Shown here: positions 55,499-64,000 of the stretch, in pieces
Layout: each line of letters starts with the position of its first letter
Numbering within the stretch: position 1 is the first letter of the stretch
Source of the DNA: Fibrobacter sp. UWB11
Lineage (GTDB): Bacteria > Fibrobacterota > Fibrobacteria > Fibrobacterales > Fibrobacteraceae
Length of the DNA stretch: 64,000 bases
Reading direction: 5' to 3'
Assembly (NCBI RefSeq): GCF_900143015.1
Contig: NZ_FSRT01000002.1
Span: 372,001-436,000 of the forward strand
Program-made: the position numbers and the translations under genes
The notes under the pieces: model-generated
Database searches by the model: none
Told to the model about the DNA's origin: nothing
The model's input: the letters and a program-made list of their open reading frames with translations, nothing else

Positions 55499-56265
55499 TT
55501 ATTTTGACTCCCGTACTTCATTGTATTCTGAAGAATCAAATTCACTATATTTTTAATTTCTTTATCTACTTTTCGTTTCTCATTTTCTGTAAGATCCGTA
55601 GATTCTATTCCTTTAACAACTTTTTTTCCAGCACGACGAGTCGACCAATTTGTTTTTGATAGTAAAGCAAATAACACCGTTTTTAATTCACTTTGATATT
55701 CATCGATCAACTCTTTTGTTAATGACGATTGTATTTGATTTATAGTCTCTTTAGCGACACTATCTTTTACGTCCGTATTTTTTACATTTTCAAAATATTC
55801 CGATATAGATTGCATCCAATTCTCTAAATCATTTTTACCCCTTAAGTAATATGCATCTATAGGCAAAATCGTTGCTAAATTTGCAATCATTTTTTCATAT
55901 TGTTCTTTTAGTTTATTCAGGTTTTCAAAATTTTCTTTTTGTCTAAAAAAAAGTGAATTATTTATCATTGGACCATATTGTTTCTTTGCAGAATCAATAG
56001 TTTTTTCATTCAATGCAGGAATAATTTCTTTTATTCTTTTAAAATAGTAATCCAAATAAGCATCCGCCATCTTATCCGCATTCAAACGATTTACTAAAAA
56101 GAATACTTCCAACAAATAATGAATTGATTCATTGATTATCCTTCGTTCTTCGGATTTTTTATTTTTATGATAAAGCCAATGAGCGGACAAGGCTCCAATC
56201 AAAGCACCGATAAACGTTCCCAAAACGCCTATTGTAGCGGGTATTAAAAATTTTCCATCCAGCAT
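55495..56265 (-). CDS. Membrane-anchored coiled-coil-like protein, unknown family
   Basis: A 256-residue protein with an N-terminal membrane span (about 6-30: I-G-V-L-G-T-F-I-G-A-L-I-G-A-L), then a basic stop-transfer segment (H-K-N-K-K-S-E-E-R-R) and a long helical region rich in Asn, Lys and Glu. GGAGAGA precedes the ATG. The layout, one span plus a cytoplasmic helical body, is common among small membrane proteins of phage-defence operons. It ends in an ATGA overlap with the DUF2971 gene and starts 15 nt after the preceding gene, so it is an operon member. I recognise no family. Confidence 0.65.
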   Translation of the reverse strand: MLDGKFLIPATIGVLGTFIGALIGALSAHWLYHKNKKSEERRIINESIHYLLEVFFLVNRLNADKMADAYLDYYFKRIKEIIPALNEKTIDSAKKQYGPMINNSLFFRQKENFENLNKLKEQYEKMIANLATILPIDAYYLRGKNDLENWMQSISEYFENVKNTDVKDSVAKETINQIQSSLTKELIDEYQSELKTVLFALLSKTNWSTRRAGKKVVKGIESTDLTENEKRKVDKEIKNIVNLILQNTMKYGSQNK

Positions 56266-56280
56266 AAAATCTCTCCAAAA

Positions 56281-57024
56281 TTAAGCAAAAGCTTCTTTTA
56301 TATTAAGAGCATCTATTGTGGGCAGCATTCCATTATTCAACTTCTCTATTTCCTTATCAATGTCATTCATTGTTCGAACTTTTGATAATTTGAATTTAAT
56401 ATCATAACCCATTTCATTCAAGTATTTTTCCATCGAAAACAAAACAGAATCCCTCAAAATAGCTTTTGCGCGTTCTGTTTTTAAATGCATATAAGCCAAA
56501 TAGAAGGCCGTCGCCTTTGAAGGATCTATCAAACTGAAGCCCCATGATATAAAAGCTTTTGATGCGGCCACAATATGGTTATCATATATATTTTTTAAAT
56601 TCAAATCACGAGTATTCTCACACTCTTTCGAATCTTGCATATATAGATTTACTTTTTCTTGCAAAAAATCATTCAACAAAAGAACATTTTTTGAAAAAAG
56701 CTTTTCTCCACCCAATTCATCTGGAATGGTAAATTTCCAATCGTGCTGTTTTTTCTCAAAATGATAAATACAGCATCCCGAAATAAGCATTTTAGTCACA
56801 ATTTCTTTCACACAATGTCCTAATTGGATAGCAATCTGACGCTCGCTACAATGCGATATCTGTGAAAACAAATCCATCAAATTAACATTTTCAGCCCCAA
56901 TGATTTTAACATCAAATTTTTGGAAATAAGTATACTGGTTGATAAATCTTGTATGGAAACCAAACACAGGGCCTTTTCCACACAGAACAGAATAGGACCA
57001 CCCGGAATCATTCTTCTTCATCAT
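56281..57024 (-). CDS. Unrecognised 247-residue soluble protein
   Basis: The start at 57024 (M-M-K-K-N-D) has GGAAGGGA five bases before it and lies 17 nt inside the 3' end of the 809-residue gene, a coupled overlap. The protein has G-F-H-T-R-F-I-N-Q near residue 28, then Q-I-A-I-Q-L-G-H-C-V-K-E-I-V and a mostly helical remainder with A-A-S-K-A-F-I-S-W-G-F-S-L. There is no signal peptide or membrane span. The many Asn, Lys and Ile codons and AT-rich composition match its operon neighbours. I do not recognise the family; the conserved-looking N-H-I-V-A-A-S-K-A-F-I segment might be catalytic or structural. Confidence 0.65.
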   Translation of the reverse strand: MMKKNDSGWSYSVLCGKGPVFGFHTRFINQYTYFQKFDVKIIGAENVNLMDLFSQISHCSERQIAIQLGHCVKEIVTKMLISGCCIYHFEKKQHDWKFTIPDELGGEKLFSKNVLLLNDFLQEKVNLYMQDSKECENTRDLNLKNIYDNHIVAASKAFISWGFSLIDPSKATAFYLAYMHLKTERAKAILRDSVLFSMEKYLNEMGYDIKFKLSKVRTMNDIDKEIEKLNNGMLPTIDALNIKEAFA

Positions 57025-59437
57025 TGTTCCCTTCCAAATCACGTTTCAGACATTCGTTTTCCCACCCAAAATCACAATCTTGCAAATAAGGACTTTTCAT
57101 AAAATAGTGTATAATGAAAAGATGTTCTATCTTCAAGTCACAAGCATAGCGCGGACTTTCTCTATATTCTTTTACAAGATGTCTAATAAGTGGACTTTCG
57201 TGTTTTACATCCGCATATTGTTCAAAGAGCATCGTCTTATTGGAATCTTTCATCTCATAAGATACATTTTCAAGCAACGTGATTATTTTTCTTTCTAATT
57301 CCTTGACAATTTGAGAACTCATTCCCATTTTCGTATTGTCAATACTCGCGAATAAGTATTCTTTTCCCTTTGAGGATAAAGAATTCATCGGTTTTTCTTT
57401 AAACCAAAGATCCATTTGTTTATTCCATACAGAATCAACCAAAGACATAAGTTTGTCACTTTGATAATATTCAGAGCAGATCAAAAATACACTGGATATA
57501 AGAATTGCATAATCAATAAATTCTTTTATTTCATCATTATTTTTCGCATAAATAGTTCGCAAAAAAATGGAAACCAGTCCATTTGTAATACATTTTTCTG
57601 CGACACTACAATCTCCCTTTATCGCAAAATCCATACTGTCATCAAACATTTTCAAAATCAACATTCCCGCATAATCAGGGATTTCTTCATCACGTTCTTT
57701 TACAGAAACGAGAGGAATAACATTTGCTGATTCAATTGTCAAACATTTTAAATGAGTAACATACTGATTTTTATAGTCGTTCTTAACCAAATTTTCAAAT
57801 GCAATGATGGGATTTTTTACATCATTTACCAAAGAATCGTAAATAGAATTTATTTGATTTTCTAATTTAAACAACTTTGCCCAATACTCTTGTATACATT
57901 TTAATACAGCCGCTTTATAAATGGGTTGCAATTGAGGATCTTTGAGCCTGTTTTCAAAGCGATTAAAAACCTGTTTAGTCAGCAATTTGTAATTGGCATT
58001 TAAACGAATCGCTTCTTGTTGGCAAAGTACATCTAATATATACCAATGCGGAGTTTTAACATTTCCTTCTAATTTCAATTCCGTTTGAACTTTAGCATTA
58101 AATAACTCCATATCCTTCAATAGCGCCATACTAAATCCATGTTTATAAAAAGATTCTTTTTTATCTATTTCAATTTCTTGAACAATTGAGAATAGAGCCC
58201 TTTTATCATGGGAATTTGATAAATAAACAATCAGGTTTATTTCATGAATGAAAATATTTTCAATAAAAGATATCGCCCATTTCTCTTTGGAAAAAATAGC
58301 AGGCTTTAACGACCACAACCTATCAATAATTGCATGGGCCTTATCATAATTATTATTATTATATGCAAGAGTCTTAATATATTTACCAAATTCAGGTACA
58401 ATAGCTGTAAATTCAACATCATTCGCATAAAGAACTATATCAGAAAAAAGTATTTCTTCCATGCTATCTTCAAACCAATAATCATCCGCTTCTTCAAGCG
58501 GCATTTGATTTTGGAAATTGAACATAATATTCAATCGCATATAATCTTGCAATACAACACTTTTGTAGCGATGTTTTTTTCCATACCAACGGCTATTTGT
58601 CGGAAAAAATCTCTTTATTACTTGATACCTTTGCAAGGCATCAATAATTTCTCGATCAAATTCAAAAAGTTCTCTTTTGGAATATTTCGATTCGCTTATT
58701 AAGATTTGGCTCAAGCACTCAAACCGACGAATTATCCTCCAACCTTGTTTTTTGCACAACTCAGCACAATCTTCAGGAAATCTTTTTTGGCTCAATTGGT
58801 GCAAATTTTCCCATTGCCGTTCCAATTGATTTCGTAAAAGAGGCACCCAATTTATAGGACTAAAAAAATTAAAAAGTCTTTTTCCTAGAAAAAGAAAAGA
58901 CGGTATTATCAAAATGGCACTTACTATAGAAAAACCGAAAGCCAATATCGAATACTCATCAAAAATCAAGCATTTTCCGAGCATTATATACACGAATACG
59001 CTCGAAATAGTAGCAAATCGCATAAACAAACTACTAACACGGTCTTCAATTAACAAGCTACGAATTTCATATGGGACCTTCGAATAGGCTACGCTAGCAA
59101 CAGATGTCAATCCCGCATAATAAAGACCAATAAATAAAGTTTCAATAGCCGCAACAGCAACTAAAATAGTCACATAATTGTCAAAAAAGAACTTCGTTTT
59201 TTCTACACATTTGGTAAAGCAAGGTTCTAAAAACCAAAATACCAACGCTATTATAGCCGCATAAATAATGCTCTTTACAGAATTCTTAATAAAGAGACTC
59301 ACAAAATAGGTATCATCTTTAACATCAAATTTTTTTTCACCCCAAATCCGATATAAAAACCTAAGAAAAGCAACTTTCATAGAGCCTACAAATTTATAGG
59401 CTCTGATAAATTTGGGAGTTTTATCAAAAAGATTCAT
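57008..59437 (-). CDS. Large membrane protein with about 600-residue cytoplasmic helical domain
   Basis: An 809-residue protein. About four membrane spans lie in residues 50-210 (I-I-Y-A-A-I-I-A-L-V-F-W-F-L; a second at V-T-I-L-V-A-V-A-A; a third at F-V-Y-I-M-L-G-K; a fourth at V-S-A-I-L-I-I-P-S-F-L-F-L). The rest is a long, mainly helical soluble region without recognisable enzyme motifs, perhaps a solenoid. GAGAGA precedes the ATG. It is the first gene of the minus-strand run and is divergent from hsdM, with 143 nt between them. Composition is strongly AT-rich. Size, topology and neighbours suggest a membrane sensor or effector of a defence system, but I know no described family. Confidence 0.7.
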   Translation of the reverse strand: MNLFDKTPKFIRAYKFVGSMKVAFLRFLYRIWGEKKFDVKDDTYFVSLFIKNSVKSIIYAAIIALVFWFLEPCFTKCVEKTKFFFDNYVTILVAVAAIETLFIGLYYAGLTSVASVAYSKVPYEIRSLLIEDRVSSLFMRFATISSVFVYIMLGKCLIFDEYSILAFGFSIVSAILIIPSFLFLGKRLFNFFSPINWVPLLRNQLERQWENLHQLSQKRFPEDCAELCKKQGWRIIRRFECLSQILISESKYSKRELFEFDREIIDALQRYQVIKRFFPTNSRWYGKKHRYKSVVLQDYMRLNIMFNFQNQMPLEEADDYWFEDSMEEILFSDIVLYANDVEFTAIVPEFGKYIKTLAYNNNNYDKAHAIIDRLWSLKPAIFSKEKWAISFIENIFIHEINLIVYLSNSHDKRALFSIVQEIEIDKKESFYKHGFSMALLKDMELFNAKVQTELKLEGNVKTPHWYILDVLCQQEAIRLNANYKLLTKQVFNRFENRLKDPQLQPIYKAAVLKCIQEYWAKLFKLENQINSIYDSLVNDVKNPIIAFENLVKNDYKNQYVTHLKCLTIESANVIPLVSVKERDEEIPDYAGMLILKMFDDSMDFAIKGDCSVAEKCITNGLVSIFLRTIYAKNNDEIKEFIDYAILISSVFLICSEYYQSDKLMSLVDSVWNKQMDLWFKEKPMNSLSSKGKEYLFASIDNTKMGMSSQIVKELERKIITLLENVSYEMKDSNKTMLFEQYADVKHESPLIRHLVKEYRESPRYACDLKIEHLFIIHYFMKSPYLQDCDFGWENECLKRDLEGNNDEEE

Positions 59438-59580
59438 ATTTCTCTCAAAACAACCTTTTAACCTTCATCCTTAAAATTCAATATACCTTTTTTCCCTTAA
59501 ATGCACATGACACCTCAAAAAACCACTCCCCAATCTCCCCTCAAATAATCTATATTCCTCCCAAATACTCGAGACCCCCT

Positions 59581-61323
59581 ATGACTGATATTGAACTCAA
59601 GAATTTGAAAGATCGCCTTTGGCATTCCGCAGACATTCTCCGCGCTGGAGCGCACCTCGCCGCCAACAAATACGGTCAGCCCATTCTGGGCCTAATCTTC
59701 CTGCGCTATGCGGACATTCTTTACAAACAGCATAAAGACGAAATCAACGCTGAGTTCGAAAAGCTCAAGGGCACCCGTCGTGCGCGCTCACTCAAAGAAA
59801 TCTCCATCGAAAAGTGCGGTTTCTACTTGCCGGAATGCGCCTACTTCGACTTTATCAACGACGCCCCGGATGACGCCAAGAAAGCGACTCTCGTCAAGCG
59901 TGCGATGAAGGCTATTGAAGACGAAAACGAAAAGATGGAAGGGGTCCTCCCCAAAGATGTTTACGCACAGCTCGTTCCCGAAGAGGAACCCGATTTACTT
60001 TCGAAGATTGTCCGCATATTCAAGGACATTCCCGAAGATATCGGCATTGATCTGTTCGGCGAAATCTACGAATACTTCCTAGGCAATTTCGCTTTGTCCG
60101 AAGGCAAGGACGGCGGAACATTCTACACGCCAGCGACAGTCGTGCGTTACATGGTCGAAGTCCTGCAGCCAAGCGGTCACGACAAGAAATTCCTTGATCC
60201 GGCTTGCGGTTCGGGCGGTATGTTCGTGCAGGCGGCCCGTTACATGCACAAGCACAACAAGAGCGAAGAAGATGACACAATGTCTTTCCGTTGCTACGGC
60301 GTGGAAAAAGAGCCCGACACGGTCAAACTCGCCAAGATGAATTTGCTCCTGAACAATGTCCGCGGCGATATCACCGAAGCAAACTCCTTCTACAGCGACC
60401 CCTACAACGCATTCGGCGCATTCGATTACGTGATGGCGAATCCCCCATTCAACGTGGACGAAGTCGTTGTCGATAAAGTCAAGGAAGACGAACGTTTCAG
60501 CACCTATGGCGTTCCCAGAAACAAATCTAAGGCAGGCGGCAAAAAGACCTCGGACAAGAAAGAAACCGTCCCCAACGCAAACTACCTGTGGATTGGATAC
60601 TTCGCTACAGCCCTGAACGAACACGGCAAGGCGGCACTCGTCATGGCGAATTCTGCAAGCGACGCCGGCGGCAGCGAACTCGAAATCCGCAAGAAGATGA
60701 TTGAAGAAGGTGTCATCAGCCAGATGGTCACCCTGCCCTCGAACATGTTCAACTCGGTCACGCTCCCTGCAACGCTCTGGTTCTTCGACAAGCAAAAAGC
60801 GAGCAGCAAGAAAAAAGACGAAATCCTTTTCATCGATGCACGAAATGTGTTCACCCAAGTTGACAGGGCTCACCGCAAGTTCAACGACGAACAAATCAAG
60901 AACCTCGCCATCATCAGCCGCCTATACGAAGGCGACACGCAGGCGTTCAAGGACTTGCTCAAGGAATACAAGGAAAACCTCAAGAACGCTCCCGTAAACA
61001 GCGACGACAAAGAAGTCAAAAACAAGGATTATTGGCAGGCGCAAATCAACTGGCTCACCGAACGGTTCCCGGACGGAAAATACCAAGACGTAATTGGCCT
61101 TTGCAAAGTTGCAAAAATCGAAGGCGAAGATGGAATCAAGGATCAGGATTATTCGCTCAACGCGGGCCGATATGTGGGCGTTGTCATTGAAGACGACGGC
61201 ATGACCGCCGAAGAATTCAAGGAAACGATGCTCGGACTGAACGACGATTTCGCCAAGCTGAGCGCCGAAGCGAAGAAACTGGAAAAACAGATTGCAGAGA
61301 ACATGAAAGGATTGTTTGGGTAA
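59581..61323 (+). CDS. hsdM: Type I restriction-modification DNA methyltransferase subunit HsdM
   Basis: A 580-residue N6-adenine methyltransferase subunit. The N-terminal helical domain (about 5-150, W-x-x-A-D-x-L-R-A-G) is typical of HsdM. Then come F-Y-T-P, the SAM-binding motif D206-P-A-C-G-S-G-G-M-F and the catalytic N287-P-P-F. An R-K-K-M-I-E-E-G and L-P-S-N-M-F-N-S-V-T segment and a C-terminal coiled coil follow. It pairs with HsdS three nucleotides downstream. Base composition is higher in GC than the left-hand operon, close to the genome core. The restriction subunit HsdR is not in the window and is probably beyond 64,000. Confidence 0.95.
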   Translation: MTDIELKNLKDRLWHSADILRAGAHLAANKYGQPILGLIFLRYADILYKQHKDEINAEFEKLKGTRRARSLKEISIEKCGFYLPECAYFDFINDAPDDAKKATLVKRAMKAIEDENEKMEGVLPKDVYAQLVPEEEPDLLSKIVRIFKDIPEDIGIDLFGEIYEYFLGNFALSEGKDGGTFYTPATVVRYMVEVLQPSGHDKKFLDPACGSGGMFVQAARYMHKHNKSEEDDTMSFRCYGVEKEPDTVKLAKMNLLLNNVRGDITEANSFYSDPYNAFGAFDYVMANPPFNVDEVVVDKVKEDERFSTYGVPRNKSKAGGKKTSDKKETVPNANYLWIGYFATALNEHGKAALVMANSASDAGGSELEIRKKMIEEGVISQMVTLPSNMFNSVTLPATLWFFDKQKASSKKKDEILFIDARNVFTQVDRAHRKFNDEQIKNLAIISRLYEGDTQAFKDLLKEYKENLKNAPVNSDDKEVKNKDYWQAQINWLTERFPDGKYQDVIGLCKVAKIEGEDGIKDQDYSLNAGRYVGVVIEDDGMTAEEFKETMLGLNDDFAKLSAEAKKLEKQIAENMKGLFG

Positions 61324-61326
61324 TAT

Positions 61327-62535
61327 ATGAGTGAATGGCAATCCTATAAAATAAAAGATGTTGGTACAGTTGTTACCGGCAACACTCCACCGACATCTAA
61401 AAGAGAATTCTATGGGACGGAATACAAATTCATTAAGCCCACAGATATGCAAGAAGGGCAAAGATTTGTTCCAGAAACAGAAGAATACTACTCGGAATTA
61501 GCTTTTCAAAAATATCAAAAAAGTTTATTGCCGAAAAATACTCCTTGCGTAGTCACAATAGGCTCGCTTGGAAAAAAAATGTGCTTGACAGACGAGCCAA
61601 GTTTTACGAATCAAGCTGTAAACGCAGTTATCCCAAACAAAGAATTTGACGGAGTTTTCTTATACTATTGTTTGCGAACAAGACTTGCTTATGTAAAACA
61701 GCTTGACAGCGGAACAACATCTGGCAGAGAAAATGTTAGTAAGAGCAGTTTTTCTAATATAACATTGAAAGCCCCTTCTTTACCAACACAAAAGAAAATC
61801 GCATCCGTACTTTCCGTCTACGACAACCTGATAGAAAACAACAACAAACGCATCAAAATTTTGGAACAAATGGCGGAGAACCTATACAAAGAATGGTTCG
61901 TCCGCTTCCGATTCCCCGGCCACGAAACCACCCCCATCGAAAACGGAATTCCTCGAGGTTGGACTGTTCAAAGAATGAACGATTTTTGCTATGTAACAGA
62001 TGGGACACATGACTCTCCCAAACCTGTTGAAGAAGGAGTTCCTTTAATAACGGGAAAATGTATATCAAATGGATTTATCGACTTTGATGAAGCATATTTT
62101 ATTAGCCTTAAAGACCATGAAAACATAAAAAAACGGAGTGGGCTTTCAACAGGAGATATTCTTTTCAGCAATATTGGAACAGTAGGAAATTGCTGTATAG
62201 TAAATTACAACCAAGAGTTCAGTGTAAAAAACGTGATTATTTTCAAGCCAAACAATACATCTAAAACAGCATATCTCTATTATTGGATGTTAAACGATTC
62301 TATGCAAGCCGTTTTTGCAACACAAACAAACGGTGCATCACAACAGTTTGTCGGCTTAAATTTCATGCGTAGACATAAAATTCTTGTTCCAGAATTAAAA
62401 GTGTTAACAGCTTTTGGAAATATAATTAAGCCAATTATCGAACAAAAGAACATGTTGCAAAAAACAAACGACAACCTCATCAAACAACGCGACCTGCTCT
62501 TGCCCCGCCTAATGAGCGGCAAACTCGCCGTATAG
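61327..62535 (+). CDS. hsdS: Type I restriction-modification specificity subunit HsdS
   Basis: A 402-residue DNA-recognition subunit with two target-recognition domains (about 1-155 and 205-370), each followed by a conserved helical spacer. The first spacer reads Y-D-N-L-I-E-N-N-N-K-R-I-K-I-L-E-Q-M-A-E-N and the second ends Q-K-T-N-D-N-L-I-K-Q-R-D-L-L-L-P-R-L-M-S-G-K-L. The spacers are GC-richer and the recognition domains AT-rich, the usual result of domain swapping between HsdS genes. It starts 3 nt after hsdM. The recognised site cannot be predicted by eye. Confidence 0.93.
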   Translation: MSEWQSYKIKDVGTVVTGNTPPTSKREFYGTEYKFIKPTDMQEGQRFVPETEEYYSELAFQKYQKSLLPKNTPCVVTIGSLGKKMCLTDEPSFTNQAVNAVIPNKEFDGVFLYYCLRTRLAYVKQLDSGTTSGRENVSKSSFSNITLKAPSLPTQKKIASVLSVYDNLIENNNKRIKILEQMAENLYKEWFVRFRFPGHETTPIENGIPRGWTVQRMNDFCYVTDGTHDSPKPVEEGVPLITGKCISNGFIDFDEAYFISLKDHENIKKRSGLSTGDILFSNIGTVGNCCIVNYNQEFSVKNVIIFKPNNTSKTAYLYYWMLNDSMQAVFATQTNGASQQFVGLNFMRRHKILVPELKVLTAFGNIIKPIIEQKNMLQKTNDNLIKQRDLLLPRLMSGKLAV

Positions 62536-62544
62536 GTAATTATT

Positions 62545-63201
62545 ATGGCAAAAATGGTTCTTGACTTACAGCAAGCCTGTCTCGACGAAAAAGTGTCCTG
62601 CTATAATTTATTACTCAGGGCGTATGCAATTGCTGAAAAATTAAACATCAAAGACATGGCTGAATTTTGCACCAATGAAATCAACGGCTACTATGACATA
62701 GATGATAAAACCATCCCATTATATCGTAAAATTCATGTAAATGCAGAGGCATACAAAGAGACTGCAAAACGTTGGGAGCCCATATCTTTTCCAGCTGGCA
62801 GTCCATGGTCCATGAGTATCATTGTTGAATCCATTGCCGAAATCGAAAAACTTGATCAATCCAAACGAGAAATGCTCGAAGTCCGATTGAATTACGATGA
62901 ACAACTAGCCATTTATCAAATAATTGACATGCCCAAACCGTTACATGTTCGTCAAATTTTTATGGCTGCAAAGGTTACTTCGATACTCCAAATTGTCCGT
63001 AAACTCATTTTAGATTGGGCGTTGAAATTAGAAAAACAAGGTATTTTCGGAGAAGACCTTATTTTCTCCAGCGAAGAACAAAGTAAAGTCAAAGATGTTC
63101 CCTCAATCCAAATCATCATCAATGGCAATGTGACTAGTTCGAATGTTGCCGGCGTGCTAAACGATTCTATATCAAACATACAGACGCAGAGGAAGGATTA
63201 A
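62545..63201 (+). CDS. AbiTii-domain protein (first copy)
   Basis: A 218-residue protein that begins with the AbiTii pattern (L-L-R-A-Y-A-I-A-E-K-L, then F-C-T-N-E-I-N-G-Y and I-P-L-Y-R), named after a lactococcal abortive-infection protein. The middle is helical, and the C-terminal part has a short I-I-I-N-G-N-V-T-S-S-N-V-A-G stretch that looks like the hinge to an oligomeric tail. It starts 9 nt after hsdS, so it is in the RM operon. The stop codon abuts the start of the next gene (TAA-ATG). The likely role is anti-phage; no nuclease or other effector motif is visible. Confidence 0.8.
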   Translation: MAKMVLDLQQACLDEKVSCYNLLLRAYAIAEKLNIKDMAEFCTNEINGYYDIDDKTIPLYRKIHVNAEAYKETAKRWEPISFPAGSPWSMSIIVESIAEIEKLDQSKREMLEVRLNYDEQLAIYQIIDMPKPLHVRQIFMAAKVTSILQIVRKLILDWALKLEKQGIFGEDLIFSSEEQSKVKDVPSIQIIINGNVTSSNVAGVLNDSISNIQTQRKD

Positions 63202-64000
63202 ATGTCTAAATTGGTTATAGAATTACAAAAAGATTGCATTAACCCAACCATTTCCTATACCACCCTTTTTCAAAAAGCGTATTTCATCGCACGCAAATTA
63301 GAACAAAAAGAAATGGCAGATTTCTTAAGAAATGAAATTGATGGATATGGCAATCAAGAGATTCCGAGTTTTCGATACATCAATGCAATATTCAAAGCAA
63401 AAAGTGCCAATGGTCCTTGGAAACCAATCATTTTAGAAGAAAATGATCCTTTAACTAAATATCAACATATTCCCGTAAAACAGGGCGTTCCTGAAATAGA
63501 ATCTTTTTTTAACTCTAATAACGAAATAATAACGGCTCCAATATACTCAGAATTACATAAAGTTTTCGAAACGCTAGAGCCATCATTATCATCTAAAGAT
63601 ATTCGCGCTCATTTTTCAAAACATCAATATAAAACCATTCTTGAAACCGTTAAACGCATAATATCTGATTGGTCTATTTATTTAGAACAAAAAGGTATTT
63701 TAGGAGAAGAATATCAATTCAGTCAACAAGAAAAGGATATAGCAAAAACAATGACGATAATGAACTTTTATGGATTATCTATAAATGGATCAAACGTCAT
63801 TGGCTCGATGACGAATTCTTCCGCAACAATCAACAATAATAACAGCTTTGATTTCAACGCCTTAAAGGAACTCATTACAAAAATAGAAACCGATTTAGAG
63901 AAAGCAAAAAATATCGAAGCAGAAAAGATTGACTCGTTAAAAGAACAAATCGCCTTACTAAAGAAGTCTGTTGAAGAACAAAACGAAACTTCTGCCATAG
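63202..64000 (+). CDS. AbiTii-domain protein (second copy, cut by window end)
   Basis: The ATG at 63202 directly follows the stop codon of the first copy, and the frame is open to the window end (266 codons). The N-terminal domain matches copy 1 in pattern: L-V-I-E-L-Q-K, F-L-R-N-E-I-D-G-Y, I-P-S-F-R. The shared N-G-S-N-V-I-G-S hinge follows near residue 195, then an Asn run and a heptad-rich coiled coil (about 215-260, L-K-E-L-I-T-K-I-E-T-D-L-E-K-A). So this copy carries a longer oligomerisation tail than copy 1. Tandem duplication followed by divergence is likely. The C-terminus, possibly an effector, is outside the window. Confidence 0.78.
   Translation, partial: MSKLVIELQKDCINPTISYTTLFQKAYFIARKLEQKEMADFLRNEIDGYGNQEIPSFRYINAIFKAKSANGPWKPIILEENDPLTKYQHIPVKQGVPEIESFFNSNNEIITAPIYSELHKVFETLEPSLSSKDIRAHFSKHQYKTILETVKRIISDWSIYLEQKGILGEEYQFSQQEKDIAKTMTIMNFYGLSINGSNVIGSMTNSSATINNNNSFDFNALKELITKIETDLEKAKNIEAEKIDSLKEQIALLKKSVEEQNETSAI

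Overview
The window looks like a chromosomal segment of a Fibrobacter species, a rumen or gut fibre degrader. The grounds are the polysaccharide-degrading enzymes that share related C-terminal 'basic terminal' domains, the CBM6/35-like binding modules, the serine-rich linkers, a FISUMP-type lipoprotein (Fibrobacter succinogenes major paralogous domain), a TIGR02147-family regulator and a PorV-like outer-membrane protein. Species assignment is inference.

Region 1 (about 1-38,740) is a hemicellulose locus, almost all on the minus strand. In descending coordinates (the direction of transcription) it has: TIGR02147 regulator plus lipoprotein, three paralogous GH43 enzymes, a 26-residue peptide gene, a beta-helix surface protein with a 43-residue peptide gene, GH30 glucuronoxylanase, two CE6-type acetyl xylan esterases each overlapped by a 27-residue membrane peptide gene, a modular GH43, a CE1-type esterase, GH27 alpha-galactosidase, a beta-helix enzyme plus GH43 pair, GH2 beta-galactosidase and GH95 alpha-fucosidase. 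A second CE1-type esterase (19,211) is the only secreted enzyme here on the plus strand. Together these would strip acetyl, feruloyl, arabinosyl, xylosyl, galactosyl and fucosyl groups from xylan and related polymers and cut the glucuronoxylan backbone. Most genes are separate units with their own terminator. Thirteen of them share one promoter layout that I read directly from the sequence: a 15-bp inverted repeat (coding-strand consensus TTGAyAAAATGTCCA), a gap of 43 nt (44 in one case), then a TAnnTT hexamer. The regulator gene carries the same layout, so an autoregulated regulon is likely.

Between GH27 and the CE1 gene lies a plus-strand insert that I read as a decayed type III toxin-antitoxin locus: a promoter, two 51-bp repeats that can each fold as an H-type pseudoknot, a terminator, then a 68-residue toxin remnant.

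Region 2 (about 39,000-53,500) is mixed housekeeping and envelope genes: a triple-FKBP exported isomerase, a PorV-like barrel interrupted by a beta-propeller, rsmG, an outer-membrane protein, queH, a FISUMP lipoprotein, a YgiQ radical-SAM protein with a long Arg-rich tail, prmA, a Fic protein with a degenerate active site, and a metallophosphoesterase.

Region 3 (53,614-64,000) looks like a defence island, AT-rich in its left half. A five-gene minus-strand run holds an 809-residue membrane protein, two unrecognised proteins, a DUF2971 protein and RhuM. Divergent from it is a type I restriction-modification operon (hsdM, hsdS) followed by two AbiTii-like genes, the second cut by the window end. 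The 809-residue, 247-residue, 256-residue and DUF2971 genes overlap or nearly touch and are the best candidate for an undescribed defence system.

I saw no rRNA, tRNA, CRISPR array or insertion sequence.
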